From Symbiodinium kawagutii (lineage: Eukaryota > Sar > Dinophyceae > Suessiales > Symbiodiniaceae), in contig VSDK01018489.1 in the NCBI GenBank assembly GCA_009767595.1, positions 3,403 to 67,402 on the forward strand: a stretch of 64,000 nt of DNA, read 5' to 3'. Positions 1 to 12,224 of this stretch are shown here, piece after piece. The notes beneath the pieces are model-generated. The model saw only the letters and a list, made by a program, of their open reading frames with translations. It was not told the DNA's origin and did not search any database. A program made the translations under genes and the position numbers. Every line of letters begins with the position of its first letter. Position 1 is the first letter of the stretch.

Positions 1-534
1 CTGAACCGCCCGGAAAGTTGGAAGATTTACTGGTTTGCAACTGGTTTGTAAGCTGGTTTCATGATATTCATAGCCTGGTTCATGATGGTTCATGATGGTT
101 CATACAAGGTGGGCCCCCTGAACTAGCCAAGTTTGATTATAACTAGGGTAACTACCAGTTATGGTAGATATAACTAGCTTGTTAAATGGCGAATCTTTAT
201 CAACTTATCACTAGGGGGGCCCACCTTTTACCTGGTTCATAAGCACGGTTCTTAAGCTGGTTCCATGATGGTTTATAGCCTGGTTTATGATGTTCAATGA
301 CCTGATTTGTGATGGCTCATGGTGGTTAATAACCTGATGCTGGTAGTGATGGTTCAGAATAATGAATACTCAAAGCGTGATCAACTATGTTTACAATTGT
401 ATTGCTTAAACATAATTCATTAATATCCGTCATGGTTAAATGATACTATATTAACCATAATTAACTATGATTATGGTTAACCAATACTATTGGTTACTAT
501 ATTAATACTATATTAACCATAATTAACTATGCTT

Positions 535-606
535 GGTGGCTTATAGATCCCTTGCTAAAAATATTTTTTTAGTGGTTATATGGTAAATCAATCATAAGCC
601 ATCCAG
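535..606. mobile_element. MITE-like element family D, copy 1
   Basis: This copy starts ggtggctta and ends taagccatc, imperfect inverted termini of about 9 bp around an A/T-rich core (ctaaaaatatttttttagtggtta). A second copy at 53361-53476 shares the core and both ends, so this is a dispersed element rather than chance text. Confidence 0.45.
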
Positions 607-735
607 TATGGTTACAATTCTGTTTAATGATGGTATCGGTCTTGGTGTGCGCAGCCGCTCCCGCTGCCCCGTCACCTTGGCAGGTGGTTTTGCTGATGGT
701 GAACTATGGTTGTTTCTCAAGCCATAGGGGAAACT

Positions 736-845
736 AGGGTTGTTTCTCAAGCCAGTTTGGGGACCCAAAAAATGGTTGGTTTGTTACTAGAAATGACTAT
801 TGATGGATGATTTGGGGGGTCCCCTATTTTGAGAAACACCCATAT
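736..845. mobile_element. MITE-like element family A, copy 1
   Basis: This is a non-autonomous element of about 110 bp with subterminal inverted repeats of the type tttctcaaaatagggg / ccccTATTTTGAGAAA and a core containing aaaaaatggttggtttgtt. The left end is diverged (ttgtttctcaagcc); the right end is intact. There is no coding capacity. The family has at least ten more copies in the window. Confidence 0.65.
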
Positions 846-2116
846 GATGGTTACAATTTATAACCTGATGATTCGCTACCGTCAACAAACGAATTGGTTA
901 GACACAATCGCACAGAATCATCAATGTTCCCTGAGTATAGCAATAACACGAATTATCAAGGGTAGCAATCTTTGAACACGAGAAGAAGCAAGTTACAACT
1001 ATGGTATGACCATCATCAGTTGAACTATGTGGAATCAACGGTCAATTCACCAAGGGGTTGAGCAAGTCATTTATGAACCGACTGGATTTGAAGATGATGA
1101 TTGTCAGCTAATGATGCCTAGTCAATAAGAGTGTCTCATACAACATTTCATTATGGCTGCCCATAGGTTCTGATGCGTAGGCCCGAATGATAGTACTGTA
1201 GCTTAGTAGCTAAATGATGGATAATGATAGTTTGTTTTATGATCCGAATTAATGCCTAGTAATCGGTAATGATAGCAGAAATAGTGATAGAGGATACAAT
1301 ACCGGCCAAGAATGGACAGTAATGTTTGGGTAAACTTCTACCTGGTAGATGAGCATAGGTGAATCATCTGGCTGCGAAAAAGCATGATTGTAGAAGCCAG
1401 ATCGCAACATAAAGGATATCTGCATTCACCATCATTATAGAACCATCGTGAACCATCAATTTAACCATCATTAACCTTGATGTACCCAAGCAAGTGTATG
1501 AACAAACTCCTGCACTGAACTCTCCACATGTGTGGCTTCCTATGACTGGGGGGTTTCTAATGATGGCTTGATGTAAACATTATCCTTGCCCCCCATAGTA
1601 CATTCCCTTGGGAAAAATATCAGAAATTCTGATGGGAATTGAAGGTGTCAGGTTCGTCAATTCAGAAAGGTGGGAAGGCCAAGTTTCGTTGATTTCTAAA
1701 TCGACCGAACCACATTTCGATCCACAACTCATATCTCTATAGCTATCTCAACCAGCTTTGACTTTACTGAAGTTCAGCTGATAAAGCCAATTACTATAAA
1801 GTTCAACCATTACTTCAATTAATATTGATATATGACATTACTATTGATATATGGCATTAGTATACTACTGAATTGATATACTTTACTCAAGCTATCTCAA
1901 ACAGATAGGTTTTAGATCAACCATTACTGGCATTTTAGATCAACCATTACTTCATCACTGATCCGAATTGGACCGGTCAACATCTGCTGTACTGCTTGAA
2001 GCACAACGTCCGGACTCGTCTCTGGTCATGACTTAGATCCCCAGCTCAGTAACTGGTTAGCCTCTGGGAAACTAACCTGGCCATGGAAAATCCCAGCCCA
2101 AATGGATGATTTCTTA

Positions 2117-2217
2117 GCTGGTTGGTGGTGGAACCACCCCTACGAAAATATTGGTCAACCAACCATTTGCTAATGATTACTAGGGAAAATAAAACATGTT
2201 TGAAACCACCAACCAGC
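2117..2217. mobile_element. MITE-like element family C, copy 1
   Basis: This element of about 100 bp has inverted termini gctggttggtggt / accaccaaccagc. The conserved interior runs (c)gaaaatat ... gtcaaccaac ... tagggaaaa. Related copies lie at 19630-19733 and 61502-61610. Confidence 0.6.
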
Positions 2218-2564
2218 ATGGGCAATGGTGGATTTTCCATTGCCATGCTAGTTCACCAGAGGGTACATTCACCATGGCTATAGGGGCTCCAACCCACCTG
2301 ATGACAATTGACTTCCTGTCCCACCACAAGTGCTGCACATCCCACCACTTGGATCTCCCATCATGTGCCACTACAAAACAATACAATCCCAGTGGTAAAT
2401 TTTCACTCAGTAAGCACCAATAAAATGACCAGCTAGTAGGTATCAGTTAGTAATATATATTACAATAACAATCATTTGCACGTAGTGGTTATCAGTTCGT
2501 AAGCACCACTATAACCCATTGGTCTTTATTAAACAATTGGTGGCTTAGAAATACTATGAACTAC

Positions 2565-2671
2565 CTATTTTGGTTTTCAACCAGCCGCGGCATCCCTTCC
2601 ATCGATGCAAACAGCTCCATCCTCGGTACTTTTACTTCGAAACCATAGGCCAATGTGTCTAGAAGCTTTGC
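2565..2671 (-). CDS. Candidate exon, unidentified
   Basis: The minus-strand segment is bounded by ttgccag (acceptor side) and aatag|gtagtt (donor side). It stays open for 35 codons and reads AKLLDTLAYGFEVKVPRM then ELFASMEGMPRLVE, which looks like ordinary helical protein sequence. No family is recognised. The opposite strand also offers an open stretch with splice-like ends, so the strand is uncertain. If the minus reading is right, it would belong to whatever follows the nicotinamidase gene. Confidence 0.35.
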
Positions 2672-3244
2672 CTGGCAACCACGGAGGCTTTTTGCCATTG
2701 ACATGTGGCTGTGGGTCGCCCCTGTGCCCCTGAAGCGGTTGGGATGTTTATCTCCCCATTTTGTTGGCCGCTTGGTATCAACCTGTAAGCATACCTTGCG
2801 ATTCACAGGTTATCATTTATTCGCGATCCACCAGTGATGCAACCCCTTTGGGAGGCCATGAAATCCCCAAACCTCTGAGCGGCAAACTGCATCGGTTTCA
2901 GCTGAATAACCAGCTACTCATGATCCTCAACCAGGACTGTGTGGAGGCCATGGCTATGAACCTTGGGACAATATCATGCCATGCTGTAGGTCGAACGGCC
3001 ATGCCTACCCATGCACCAAGCTTTGTTGCACGTGTCGGGTGACCTGCTTCCTGTGGGTACAGAAAGGCTCTAAGTCTTCTAAACAACAACCAGTTGCGCG
3101 GGAAGGTATTCACCCATCGCCAGGCAGCTTGAATCATCAACTATCAGCAGTTTGTCACATCCAAACCGCTCATGCTGTTCTGCTTGAAGCGAATACAAGT
3201 CAATGGTTTGTGATCAACCCTGGACAACGATACTTGTATTAGCT

Positions 3245-3750
3245 ATGCTACCCAGGGTCAAACCAACATAGATTTCGATACCCCCCAGTCTCAATAGGAA
3301 AACCCTCCAAAAGAAAACAGTCGTTCTCCACATCAAGCTGTTGGTTTGCACCAGGGTGTAATAGCTGCACTCGCGGTTTATGAATCTCTTGCACTTTGAA
3401 AACTCATCAGTGATACCACCAATGAAGCATCAGGGAACCATCGTCACAATGAACCATCAGCGAAGGAAGTCTCAATGAACCAGTACTAAGCACGCTAACA
3501 CTCTTAATTCATGATTAGCCATTGTCAACCATGATTCTTAACCATGATCGACCCTCGCACATTCTGTTGGTCCAGTTGTCCGAACTGCATTGCCAGCCAA
3601 CAAGCTTATGTGGGCTAGTAACCCTGATTGGCCACTCAAAACCATTGATAAACCACTATGAACCAATATCAAACCCATACTAAACCACTATAAGCTACCA
3701 TCGTCTACCGTTCTGAAGCACACCCTCCATAAATCACCCTTCACAAGGCC
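3245..3750. repeat. Intronic TTAACCAT-type text, no gene seen
   Basis: Repeated variants of gaaccatcag and taaccatgat run through this block in the CCAT orientation. It directly precedes the candidate exon at 3753-3816, matching the general pattern that C-rich text lies on the low-coordinate side of exons. Confidence 0.45.
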
Positions 3751-3752
3751 AC

Positions 3753-3816
3753 CTTCCACGGCATCACAACTTCCAAGCCGCTCGCTCCGCTACGCTCCTC
3801 CCGCGCGGCGCGGCAC
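3753..3816 (-). CDS. Candidate exon, unidentified
   Basis: The GC-rich minus-strand island reads CRAAREERSGASGLEVVMPWK between an acceptor-like gtctag and a donor ggaag|gtggcc. The reading is open with G/C-rich third positions. No family is recognised. It lies downstream, in the sense of the minus strand, of the last recognised nicotinamidase exon and could be a further exon of that gene or the start of another. Confidence 0.35.
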
Positions 3817-4285
3817 CTAGACGGGCCCTCCACAGTCACAGTCTCCCAACAACTCGCAGGACTCGATTCTCAGAGGCATGGATCAGAATTCAGTGGTGCT
3901 TCATTATGGTTAAGGATGGTGGAGAATGATTGGTGACTCCTAAACATAGTAGGTTTTGATAGGGCTTAAAAACGGATTGATAGTGGTGTAATAATACTGG
4001 TTTAATGATCATTAAGTAGTAGTGGGTAATGAATAGCGCTTGATCATGGTGGTGATGGTTGTTCATGATGGCTACTAAATGACAGTTGGCTATGATTAGT
4101 GACCACTAAACAGAAATGATGATTAGGAACTATGGACCGTAATTTTGATTGTGGTTACTGATTGCCCACTATTGGTTAGTGATGGTGAGAGACCCCAAGT
4201 CTCTCAGTGGTGCAGAGCTTAACCCCTGCTGGATACGAAGAGGCGGCTGCGGGAGACGTGCTAAGTCGATCACACAGACGGCATC

Positions 4286-4383
4286 TGGTGGTTTCTCAAA
4301 ATAAGGGACCCCCAAAACAGGTTGGGTTATTGCTATAAATGACTAGTAATGGAAGATTTAGGGGTACCCCAAGAAACCGCCAT
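4286..4383. mobile_element. MITE-like element family A, copy 2
   Basis: This copy starts tggtggtttctcaaaataag and ends ccccaagaaaccgcca. The core contains ggttgggttattgctataaa. The right terminus is diverged from the family consensus. Confidence 0.65.
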
Positions 4384-4409
4384 CTGGACTTATACAATTC
4401 ACATGTCTA

Positions 4410-4835
4410 CTAGATGACAGTGTCTGCAGTACTGATTGTTGTCATCAAAGTACACGAGTAGGTGCCATTGCACAGACATCGCAGCAAGAAATCAGCAGAA
4501 GCACTAGGCGTAGTCAGAGCGTCAACTAACATTTGATTGGTGTCCATCCATCGTAACCATATGCTGTTTTCCCTTGTGTCTTTTTTCACAATTAACATGT
4601 CAATGGCCATTCCTTGATCACAAACAACACTATCACCACAAGTATGACCATAAATCGGTTGATGGTCGATAGTAACAATCATACCAACTTGTTCAGGAAA
4701 AAACCTATCCTTACACAAATGGTATGTTTCATTCAGTGCTTCTCCAAGCAAGGATGGCAACCGCTCTGCTTCGGTGCACCCGCGAGACATGCCCATGGGC
4801 TCTGCACCCACTTCCATCGAAGTGGGGATATGCAA
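4410..4835 (-). pseudogene. Ty1/copia retrotransposon RNase H, C-terminal relic
   Basis: This 141-codon open frame resembles the end of a copia Pol polyprotein. It has an E-A-L-N-E segment, then TIDHQPIYGHTCGDS, then AIDMLIVKKDT followed by LRWMDTNQMLVDALTTP and a final LLRCLCNGTY. That order (start-of-helix acid, IDM plus basic helix, R-W-x-x-T-x-x-Q-x-x-D-A-L-T, then L-x-x-G-x-Y) is characteristic of copia RNase H in algae and dinoflagellates. Only the C-terminal part is present. No integrase or reverse transcriptase was found next to it, and the frame stops in a MITE-flanked region, so it is a truncated copy in an intron or intergenic stretch. Confidence 0.7.
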
Positions 4836-4839
4836 TGAG

Positions 4840-6800
4840 AACCACCATGTGCTATATATCCTTGTCAGCTGTCAGGGACCCTATGACCATGAAGAATCCA
4901 CACAAGCAGTGGCGTACCACTGAACCATAACTTGTCAAGCACAAAGCAGTGGTGTACACCCTGCACTATCGCCACTGGTCTTAACTTTTAACCATATAAA
5001 AACAGCCTGGTGAAGTCGAAAAAGACTTCATGGGAGGTGATCATCTGAAATCAGAAATGATTTAAACCAATGTGGCACGGCCTATGATATTTGTTTGTGG
5101 GATATTAGCCGCGATTAATCATGATGAATGGCATGAACCATGGCAAATCATGGCCAACATGGCTTGTGCCATACGTATATCATGGTGTACAAATATGTGG
5201 TATTAGCGAGTATTAATCATACATATATACATATATAATTGCTAATCCATACATGGTTCTAGCCATGATAAACCACTGAATCACCCAGAATCGTTGGCTC
5301 ACCATGGCATTCGATTCCGAGAGTCAATTTGGCACCCATTTGCCTTGGAGAGGCTCAGTCCGAAACGAAAGCAACATGTGTGAAACAGAACATCAAAAAA
5401 CATCACCTGGTTAGTGTGGCTATGACCCCTCTGGCAAAAAAAGAGGTAGGCAAATCTTTTTTTTGGTGATTCCAAGTTTTTTGGTGATTTTTTTTGGCAA
5501 TTCCAAATATAGGCTTTAATAAAAACAATTCCAAATACAGGCTTTAATAAACAAAGAATAAAAAAACACCAAAAACTGTTCATCACCAACAACCTTTCTC
5601 GTACTTTTCAACAACGCTCCGGGTTCCAGAACAACCAACCAATGCCAAGACCTGAACCGTTGCAATGTCAAGACCTGCCCGGGGCACGAAACGTCCCATG
5701 CTGCAATCCCAAGTGGTATCCTTTGTCAGGGTCCAGTAATTCATCAATCAATCAAGATGATTGTTAAGTTACACCTCTAGTATTGTAAAATGTTGGCTAT
5801 ATCAGCAGCCTGTGTATGGATGATTGTTAACCAACTCAACTAGCAAACAATCGAGTTGCTATCATCCTCCTATATAATGTGGTTGGTCATGAACGGTCAT
5901 GAACCAAAATCGGCCAATCAACCCAACCCCTGGTGTTCGGTTTCCCCTTCTCGAACCCACCAACCAACCAGTTACATATTGCATCTTTGTCATCAGTGAA
6001 ATGGCCAACCAACCCAACCTAACATCGACCACCGACAGTTGAGCTTATCATCTCCCTGCTGTTTGTTACTACCCTTCGTGGGAGATCCAGCTGTTAATAA
6101 ACCCCCTGTGTTTGGTACTAAATCAGTAGCTCTTCATGAACAAATTCATTGAAAAATTAATCCATGTGGAACGCCCATTTACCACCTTAAGCATCAGATG
6201 CCACCGGTTTTATCAATTCTATCCTGATTATCCATGATCAACCATTATCAATCCACTTTTATCAACCAGTGTTGCCCAGATCATTTGCCATGATCAACCA
6301 GTTTCAACCATCATTAAATATCATTAATCCAACATTGAACTAGTCTTCATATCATTAACTAGCAGTCATTTCACCAACATCTAAGCATCATTCACTCAGT
6401 ATCCCATCGTCAACCCACATTCCACATGAATTCACCTTCGGGAACTTGGGAGGTGAACATCCCCGGCCAGGGATTGATAACCAGAAAATGGAGCCTACAG
6501 GTTAGCCAGTGAGCTATCGATTGGTAACCAGGGAGGTTATAGGGCTTAGGAGCTAACAGCTGTAGGGTTGATAGCCATGGTTGTACCCTAGGGAACTAAC
6601 ACCAGCATTTCGTAGGCCAATCATTGGTTGACTGTGGGAGTTGGCTAAGAATTCATCCTCATTCACCACTCCACTAACCCTCATTTCACCATTCTTAAAC
6701 ACCATGAATCATCCATGAACCACTAAGCAACCACTAACCCACCACTAACCCACCACTAACCAACCCTTACCCCTCACCACCCCTGGCTCCACCCCTTACC
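4840..6800. repeat. Non-coding, degenerate repeats turning to TTAACCAT text
   Basis: No gene is recognised. The text up to 6.4 kb is mixed. From about 6650 to 6790 it becomes strongly CCAT/AACC oriented (accactaacccaccactaacc) immediately before the exon at 6801-7000. A short T-rich repeat block (gattttttttggcaattcc) sits near 5.45-5.55 kb. Confidence 0.45.
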
Positions 6801-7000
6801 TGTTGGCGCCCAACCCCCAACCCGCCCCGTTCGGCCCAGGCACACCATCTCGCTCTTCGCCTGGTTTCCGGTGGCTTGGCTCACCGGCTTCGTGGCATCG
6901 GTGATGAGGTACACGCCCAAGCCCGCCTTCAGCGCCTGCCGCAGTTTGGATGACTTGGTGAAGCCCTGCCCATGGGGCGTGGCGTTAAGTGGGGCCCCTT
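6801..7000 (-). CDS. Nicotinamidase gene, C-terminal exon
   Basis: The 200-nt exon lies between ccttag (acceptor) and aacag|gtaagg (donor) and is open for 66 codons. It contains LRQALKAGLGVYLITDATKP followed by VSQATGNQAKSEM. This matches the end of nicotinamidase/isochorismatase-fold hydrolases, where a G-F/L-x-V-Y-x-x-x-D-A-T strand follows the catalytic cysteine helix. It starts with two nucleotides that complete the single leftover base of the exon at 8124-8224. A 20-residue hydrophilic segment at the start of the exon looks like a lineage-specific insertion. The true stop codon was not found. Confidence 0.75.
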
Positions 7001-7014
7001 CTAAGGCGGTGATT

Positions 7015-7230
7015 GAACAGGCTTTGACAGATGATTAGTGGATGGTTGATAGTTGATGGTTGATTTGGGGTTTGATACATGCTTGGTATTGATGATAGTT
7101 GATGCTTGATTTGATGGTTGATGATTGATGTATGGTTGATTTAGGCTTTGTTGATGATTGATTTGATGGTTTATGGTTTGTTGATGCTTGATTTGATGGT
7201 TGATTTAGGGTTTGTTGATGACTGTTTGAT
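7015..7230. repeat. ATGGTTGA-type intronic repeat
   Basis: Imperfect repeats of gatggttgatttggtttgttgatg occur only in the G-rich orientation. They lie on the high-coordinate side of the exon at 6801-7000, whose other side is the complementary C-rich text. Confidence 0.6.
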
Positions 7231-7318
7231 CGGGTCCCATCACTCCTTGTAGCTCCAAATCCCTCCTCCTTTAAAGGGGTATATGGATACCCTTGGCTCC
7301 TGGCCTCGCTCCCAACCA
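7231..7318. repeat. Dispersed repeat with a conserved minus-strand reading, copy 1
   Basis: The stretch cactcctt.tagctccaaatc ... ctttaaag ... ctcccaacc recurs at 35725-35804. Both copies read on the minus strand as V-G-S-(Q/E)...P-L-K-x-E-x-F-G-(S/A)-T-R-S, so the peptide resembles itself more than the DNA does. This suggests a degraded coding repeat or a mobile-element fragment. Confidence 0.45.
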
Positions 7319-8123
7319 TCGGGATCTAACGCAGGCTGTGGCTACTCCTTCACTTCGGCAGGACCTCATGAGGGATTCCTATCGGGTGGTTCTTTGGCAC
7401 ACCTTATAGTGATACGCAAGAAATATGCGTGTTATTACCACGTATTATGGAAGAAATATGGGTGTGATTACTGATAATATCCTTGAGGAAAAGGTGATAT
7501 TACCGAATATGGGGGTGGGTGGGTGTGTGTGTGCAAAAACAGGGTAACCAATAACCCACCAAAAAATGATCATCTTACTAGCAAACCATTGGTTTTGTGG
7601 GTACCACAATTCTTGCACAAACCCAGATGGTCACAATGAACCAATCGACAAATGGGTAAGTCAACATCCCAACCAAGACTAGTTGGGTCATTTCGGGGAT
7701 GTTCCCTAGGGGAGCCGGATCTTGACCCACAGCCATGTTGTAAAACCAGATCTGCTAAAGCACACTTCATGGATTTCTTCTGAGCCACAAAGCCAGTTTT
7801 GCTTTCCCCACACTGTCATGCTTCTTTTTGAGTAGAATATCCTTATACCAACACCTTCAGAACAGGTGGTCAACACCCATTTCCAGACAGTGCTACCACC
7901 AAAACCACCCATCAATGCATTCTACCACCCATCAAAATCACTAATCAGTCAGCATCAAAGACACCAATGCACTCCTGTGGGTGGATCAACCACGAATCAA
8001 CCACGACTGGAACACAATCAACTATATACTGGTAAATCCAATCCTTTGGGCTGGTGATTGATCAACCACTGATACTTGTGCTTAACACTAATCACTAATC
8101 CACTGCCAAAGACATGCGCTAAC
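7319..8123. other. Intron stretch without recognised features
   Basis: Apart from mixed ATGG/CCAT text and a reverse-oriented fragment related to inverted-repeat family B (ttgacccacagcca near 7720-7735), nothing is identified between the last two recognised nicotinamidase exons. Confidence 0.4.
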
Positions 8124-8224
8124 TTTTCAGTTGGAAGCACTGATGCGCCTGGAGGGCTGTGTACTTCACACAGTAGTCTTCTGCCACGCCCGTGAGGAAT
8201 AGGTGAGTGATGCCCGCCAGATTC
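8124..8224 (-). CDS. Nicotinamidase gene, catalytic-cysteine exon
   Basis: The minus-strand exon between cctag and a gttagc donor reads NLAGITHLFLTGVAEDYCV, then KYTALQAHQCF. The segment G-V-A-x-D-Y-C-V-x-x-T-A is the signature around the nucleophilic cysteine of nicotinamidases. In the family this cysteine attacks the carboxamide of nicotinamide, giving nicotinate and ammonia. The exon is 101 nt: one base completes the previous codon and one base is left over, which is in phase with the exon at 6801-7000. The acceptor could lie a few codons further upstream. Confidence 0.8.
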
Positions 8225-8655
8225 CTAGGCTTCACGAGTTGCGCACGAGTGGTCGATCATGTGAGGATGGTCCAACTTCAATACGTTCTGGTCAGCTGGA
8301 TCCACCGTTTCCTCATACGGCTGACGTATTGCTACTGGCCAGTTTCCATTGCTATGTTTGAAGGCTAGTTTGGAATCGAAAAAAACTTAGCAAATGAATT
8401 CAAAGGAATCAAGGCAAAACCTATTTCAAAAAAAAACTGAACAAAGAAAATCAAGGGTGATTTGCTGGCCATGTGAAGCAATCACTGGTGGCTACACGTA
8501 GGATCTCCATGGTGAATGATCCCAAGTCAACCACCAACAACCAGCCCTGCTCACCTTGCGTCACCCGTCAAGCTCTTGTGTGGCAAATGTAGCTCTGGGC
8601 ACGCGTCAAAATTGTGAAACTAAAAGACTAGTTCTTGGTCTTGCACCGCATACTT

Positions 8656-8656
<1 letters not shown>

Positions 8657-8714
<58 letters not shown>

Positions 8715-8715
8715 T
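8657..8715. repeat. (CAT)n microsatellite
   Basis: An uninterrupted tcatcatcat tract covers about 19 triplets. The poly-histidine reading across it is an artefact of the repeat. Confidence 0.95.
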
Positions 8716-9088
8716 GTTTTCTTCGTTGTTACGTGTTTCCTTCTTCAGCCGATTTTCTCTCCTTTCTATTTTCTCAAATAGAACAGGGGATAAAAGACAA
8801 GCAAAAACAACTACAACAACAAAACCACTAGAGCTGTCATCATTGGAGCTTTATATACATATGCATATTTTGCGTTTTATACCTATATACATTTATTTTA
8901 TGTATATCAGGCAAATCCACAAGCTCGCTTTCACTAGCACTCCACCACTACTTTTGCCACTGCTAACGTGCTACAATGGCAAGTGTCAAAGTGCGATGCA
9001 TCCCGGTTTCGATCTCAATCCAATCCTCAGCAACAAGGAGTCGCCAAACCGCTGTGACATGGGGTATGTTGGGTATACTTGCATGGAT

Positions 9089-9180
9089 CTAACCAACCAA
9101 CAAACGAACCAACCAACCAACCAACCATCCAACCAATCAACCAACCAACCAACCCACCCACCCACCAACCAACCAACCGG
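9089..9180. repeat. (CCAA)n-rich tetranucleotide repeat
   Basis: Imperfect aaccaaccaacc and cacccaccaacc units fill about 90 bp, C-rich on the plus strand. This is low-complexity sequence without a gene. Confidence 0.85.
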
Positions 9181-10020
9181 ATTCTAACCCACAGGGATAC
9201 TAAATCATGAGGATCCTAAACCCAACCATGTTGAGTCAAACAAGCATGCGGATACCAACCGATGGCATATCAGTGCCTGGAACCAGAAATCTCCTCGATT
9301 AGGAGGTGAGAATTTTGAGCCAATCGCTACCTGGACAATTTGGCATAGCCTGTTGCAAAGTTCCATTTCAGTTTTGAGGAAAGTAGACACAAACTACAAC
9401 CAACCGGTTGCAGCAAAAAAACTACGCAAATTGTTTTGGTTTAAAAACAACCCTAACTTCGAATGATTTAGGGACAGTCAGAAAATAAATTGGTATGCAC
9501 AAATATCTCTCATTACATTAAGCAACTACAAACTGCCACGTGTTACCAAAAAACATCTTAAAAGATCATTGATCGACCAGCTGCAACTTTGTGGAAACAA
9601 GATCCAATGTAGCATTCCCAGAAATGCAAAGAAACTTACAGGAAAACCCTCCAATTTATGGTTAGAACAACGGTGGTTTGTGTAGATTTTCGCCCATCAA
9701 CCAACGCAGTGAACGAGATTTTATGGTTGCAAAATGTTTAGCCCGAGCCCTGGCTTACAAACCAAATCAAATAAGTTTCCAGCAACCATGAACCGCGACA
9801 ACTGCTACCATTGATACAACCATAGAGCATGCTTAGGGAACCGGATCATTCCCTACAATGGCTCATTACACCTGCATTCTCGGCTGGGTCCAATGCTCTT
9901 AATCGGAACCCATCAATATCATTTGGCCCGCACCATCCGGTCATGGTTTGTGGGCCTGAAGGTCAGAAAAAAAGTTCCTCAGTGTAGCTGGTATTGATGT
10001 ATGCATGTGCAAATGGGGAC
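9181..10020. other. No gene seen
   Basis: This is unremarkable AT-moderate sequence without open frames above 70 codons or recognisable splice-bounded islands. Confidence 0.4.
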
Positions 10021-10021
10021 A

Positions 10022-10260
10022 AACAGATAGATAGATAGATAGAAAGATAGATAAATAAATAAATAAATTAATAAGTAGATAGATAGATAGATAGACAGAT
10101 AGATAGATAGATAGACAGATAGATAGATAGATAGACAGATAGATAGATAGATAGATAGATAGGCAAATAGATAGGTAGATAGATAGATAAATAGGCGCAT
10201 AGAATGATAGGCACATATATTGATTGATGCATAGACTAACAAACAAGTAAGTAGATAGAG
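10022..10260. repeat. (GATA)n microsatellite with decayed flank
   Basis: A gatagatagata array has scattered a and c substitutions. Decayed gatag-rich text continues to about 10590. The long minus-strand [10 protein letters not shown] readings across it are repeat artefacts. Confidence 0.95.
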
Positions 10261-10599
10261 AAAAGCCTAGAAAAATTCACAATGAAATGGATGTTTCAGA
10301 AGATAGTTCAACAAATAGAGGGATAAATTGATAGATTGACAAAAAATGATCGATACATAGACTGACAGACATTTAGGCAAATAGATAGAACGCAAAATAA
10401 ACCAATAATGCGATGGATACTCAACAAGATAGCTAAAGAAATCGAAGGATAAATCGAAAGATAAACAGATATAGATCAATGGATTGATGAATAGATTGGT
10501 AGAAAAAGAAAGAGAGATTAATACAAACATAAACAGATAAATAAGCAGGTACAAAGATAGATAAAAGTTTAAAAGCAAAGACAGATGGATAGATGGTCA

Positions 10600-11290
10600 A
10601 CGCTGTTTTTGCGAACCAATACGGCTGCATTCGTGCACCAATCTTCGCACACTAACGCGAGCGTGTTCGCGCACATTGCGCGCTCATGACCTGGTCTTCT
10701 TACTTATCAATGTGCACTAATGACCCTGTGTTCCTACAATTTTTTTTGGCGCCATACAGCAATTGTTTCTAAAATGCTGGGCCTAATTTATTCAGTTCAA
10801 TTTCTCTATCCACACGCACATGTCACCAACGCAAGGGAAACCGATTATGTTTAGCAGGCGGAACAACTTAGATCATTTCCCATCAGACAAACCTTTTCAT
10901 TCAAACATCATCCAACCTCTTCCCAACCAACAGCCCATGATCAGTGAGGGGAAGCTGCGCGTTATCTGATCCACACCTTGTGCCATTTTGTCCCGTGCAG
11001 GGTCTGAACCTATTTTCGCTCTTCCTGATTATTCTTCTTGCCTCCAAAAATACACACCATGCAGGCTACTTTGCACTGCATGCCCTTGAGGTCGTTCGTT
11101 GTCATAGCATCAAGCTCTGCAAAATGCAATGCGCTCGGTTGATCTCGACACAAATTTCATATACTTGCGGAAGTTTGTCTGAATACCGTCCTGGCCCAAA
11201 CTGCAAGCCTTGTGAAACTTCGGCGGAGTAGGCCCAAAGACTGCATGGCCTAAGTCCATCTCTCCACAAATTCTATTCTATAAAAAACCC
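10600..11290. other. No gene identified
   Basis: The block is more complex than its neighbours and contains short open frames on both strands, but no splice-bounded coding signal or family match was seen. Confidence 0.35.
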
Positions 11291-11299
11291 GGCCATGTG

Positions 11300-11950
11300 C
11301 GGCATCATCACCCTCAGCCATCTCAATTTGCGGAGCAAAAAAAATAGAAGCTTTGGGTGAATAAAATGGGGGGGAGCACGCAGAAAACAAAAGAAACCAT
11401 AATTTTGGAAAGCGCTGGGAAAAATATCCTATTGAGAACAACCGTTTTAAAAACAAAAAACCCAAACGTTGTCGGAAACATGGAAGGCGTCCACACAAAC
11501 ACTTGGGAAACCGGTCACCTTGAATGATTCGAAGTCGCGGACACTAGATTGGAAACAGCCCGTGAGAAGCAAATTTTGAAACAACAAATGGTGAGAAACC
11601 ACCCTTTTTTTGGGGCCTACACGAGAATCCATTTGTCTCGAAACCTAGAGACAAAAATTGAAACCTCTGTGGGAATGAAAATGTTCTCAAAAAACAGAAA
11701 AGAAAACAATACCCATGCGAGGCACCGGAAAAATATTTTTCGAAGACTTTCTGAAAACATCCTGGCTTTTTGGTGAGAAAATGCGAAAGCGACGCGTTCA
11801 AGCGAGAAGAAAACAGAAGCCATCATTTTCAAAAGTCCTTGAAGAATTGGCTTTTTGAGGACCCTAAAATACAACATGGGAACCTTTCCGTCGAGGAAAG
11901 TGGCCATCATCGTCAGCATCATGATCATCGCCCTCCTGCCTATGGAAAGA
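11300..11950. repeat. Degenerate dispersed repeat block related to 14200-14650
   Basis: Words such as gaaaccataattttggaaa, ccatcattttcaaaagtcct and ggctttttgaggacc recur within this block and again at 14.2-14.65 kb (aaaccataattgtgg, ctatcattttgaaagctact, ccaactttttggggacc). They look like an old tandem or mobile repeat. Open frames across it are not conserved between units. Confidence 0.45.
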
Positions 11951-12224
11951 AAGGGAATCCAGCAACGCTGGTCCCAAACTCCATCATAGTGGGGTGGCCT
12001 GGACGAACTTCAGCAACCAGGAACCATTGGATGTAGGATGCGACGGTTCTGCGTGGAAATGTATTTATAGAATAGCGGTTCCTTGATTCCTTCAAATGTA
12101 CACCGGCTCTGTGTCAGTTGTTCTTGTAGCTGAAGGATTCATGCAAAGATTCTTCAAATTTGCTTGCTGTGTGCATCAGCAAATGTGTTTTGTATCCTTG
12201 CAGTAGCTGAAAGGTTCATCGCAA

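Larger units (their letters stand above)
1..2100. repeat. AT-rich degenerate ATGGTTAA-type intronic or intergenic text
   Basis: No gene is recognised here. The stretch is made of imperfect repeats of the words tggttcatgatgg and ttaaccat, mainly in the ATGG orientation to about 0.6 kb and mixed afterwards. A small GC-rich island at 645-690 (flanked by gcgcag and gtggtt) could be a 29-nt exon, but nothing in it is identifiable. Copies of two small inverted-repeat elements inside it are listed separately. Confidence 0.5.

Noticed and set aside
8641-8720. Poly-histidine protein
   Set aside because: Translation of a (CAT)n microsatellite.
9941-10630. Minus-strand frames rich in [10 protein letters not shown]
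   Set aside because: Artefact of the GATA microsatellite and its decayed flank.
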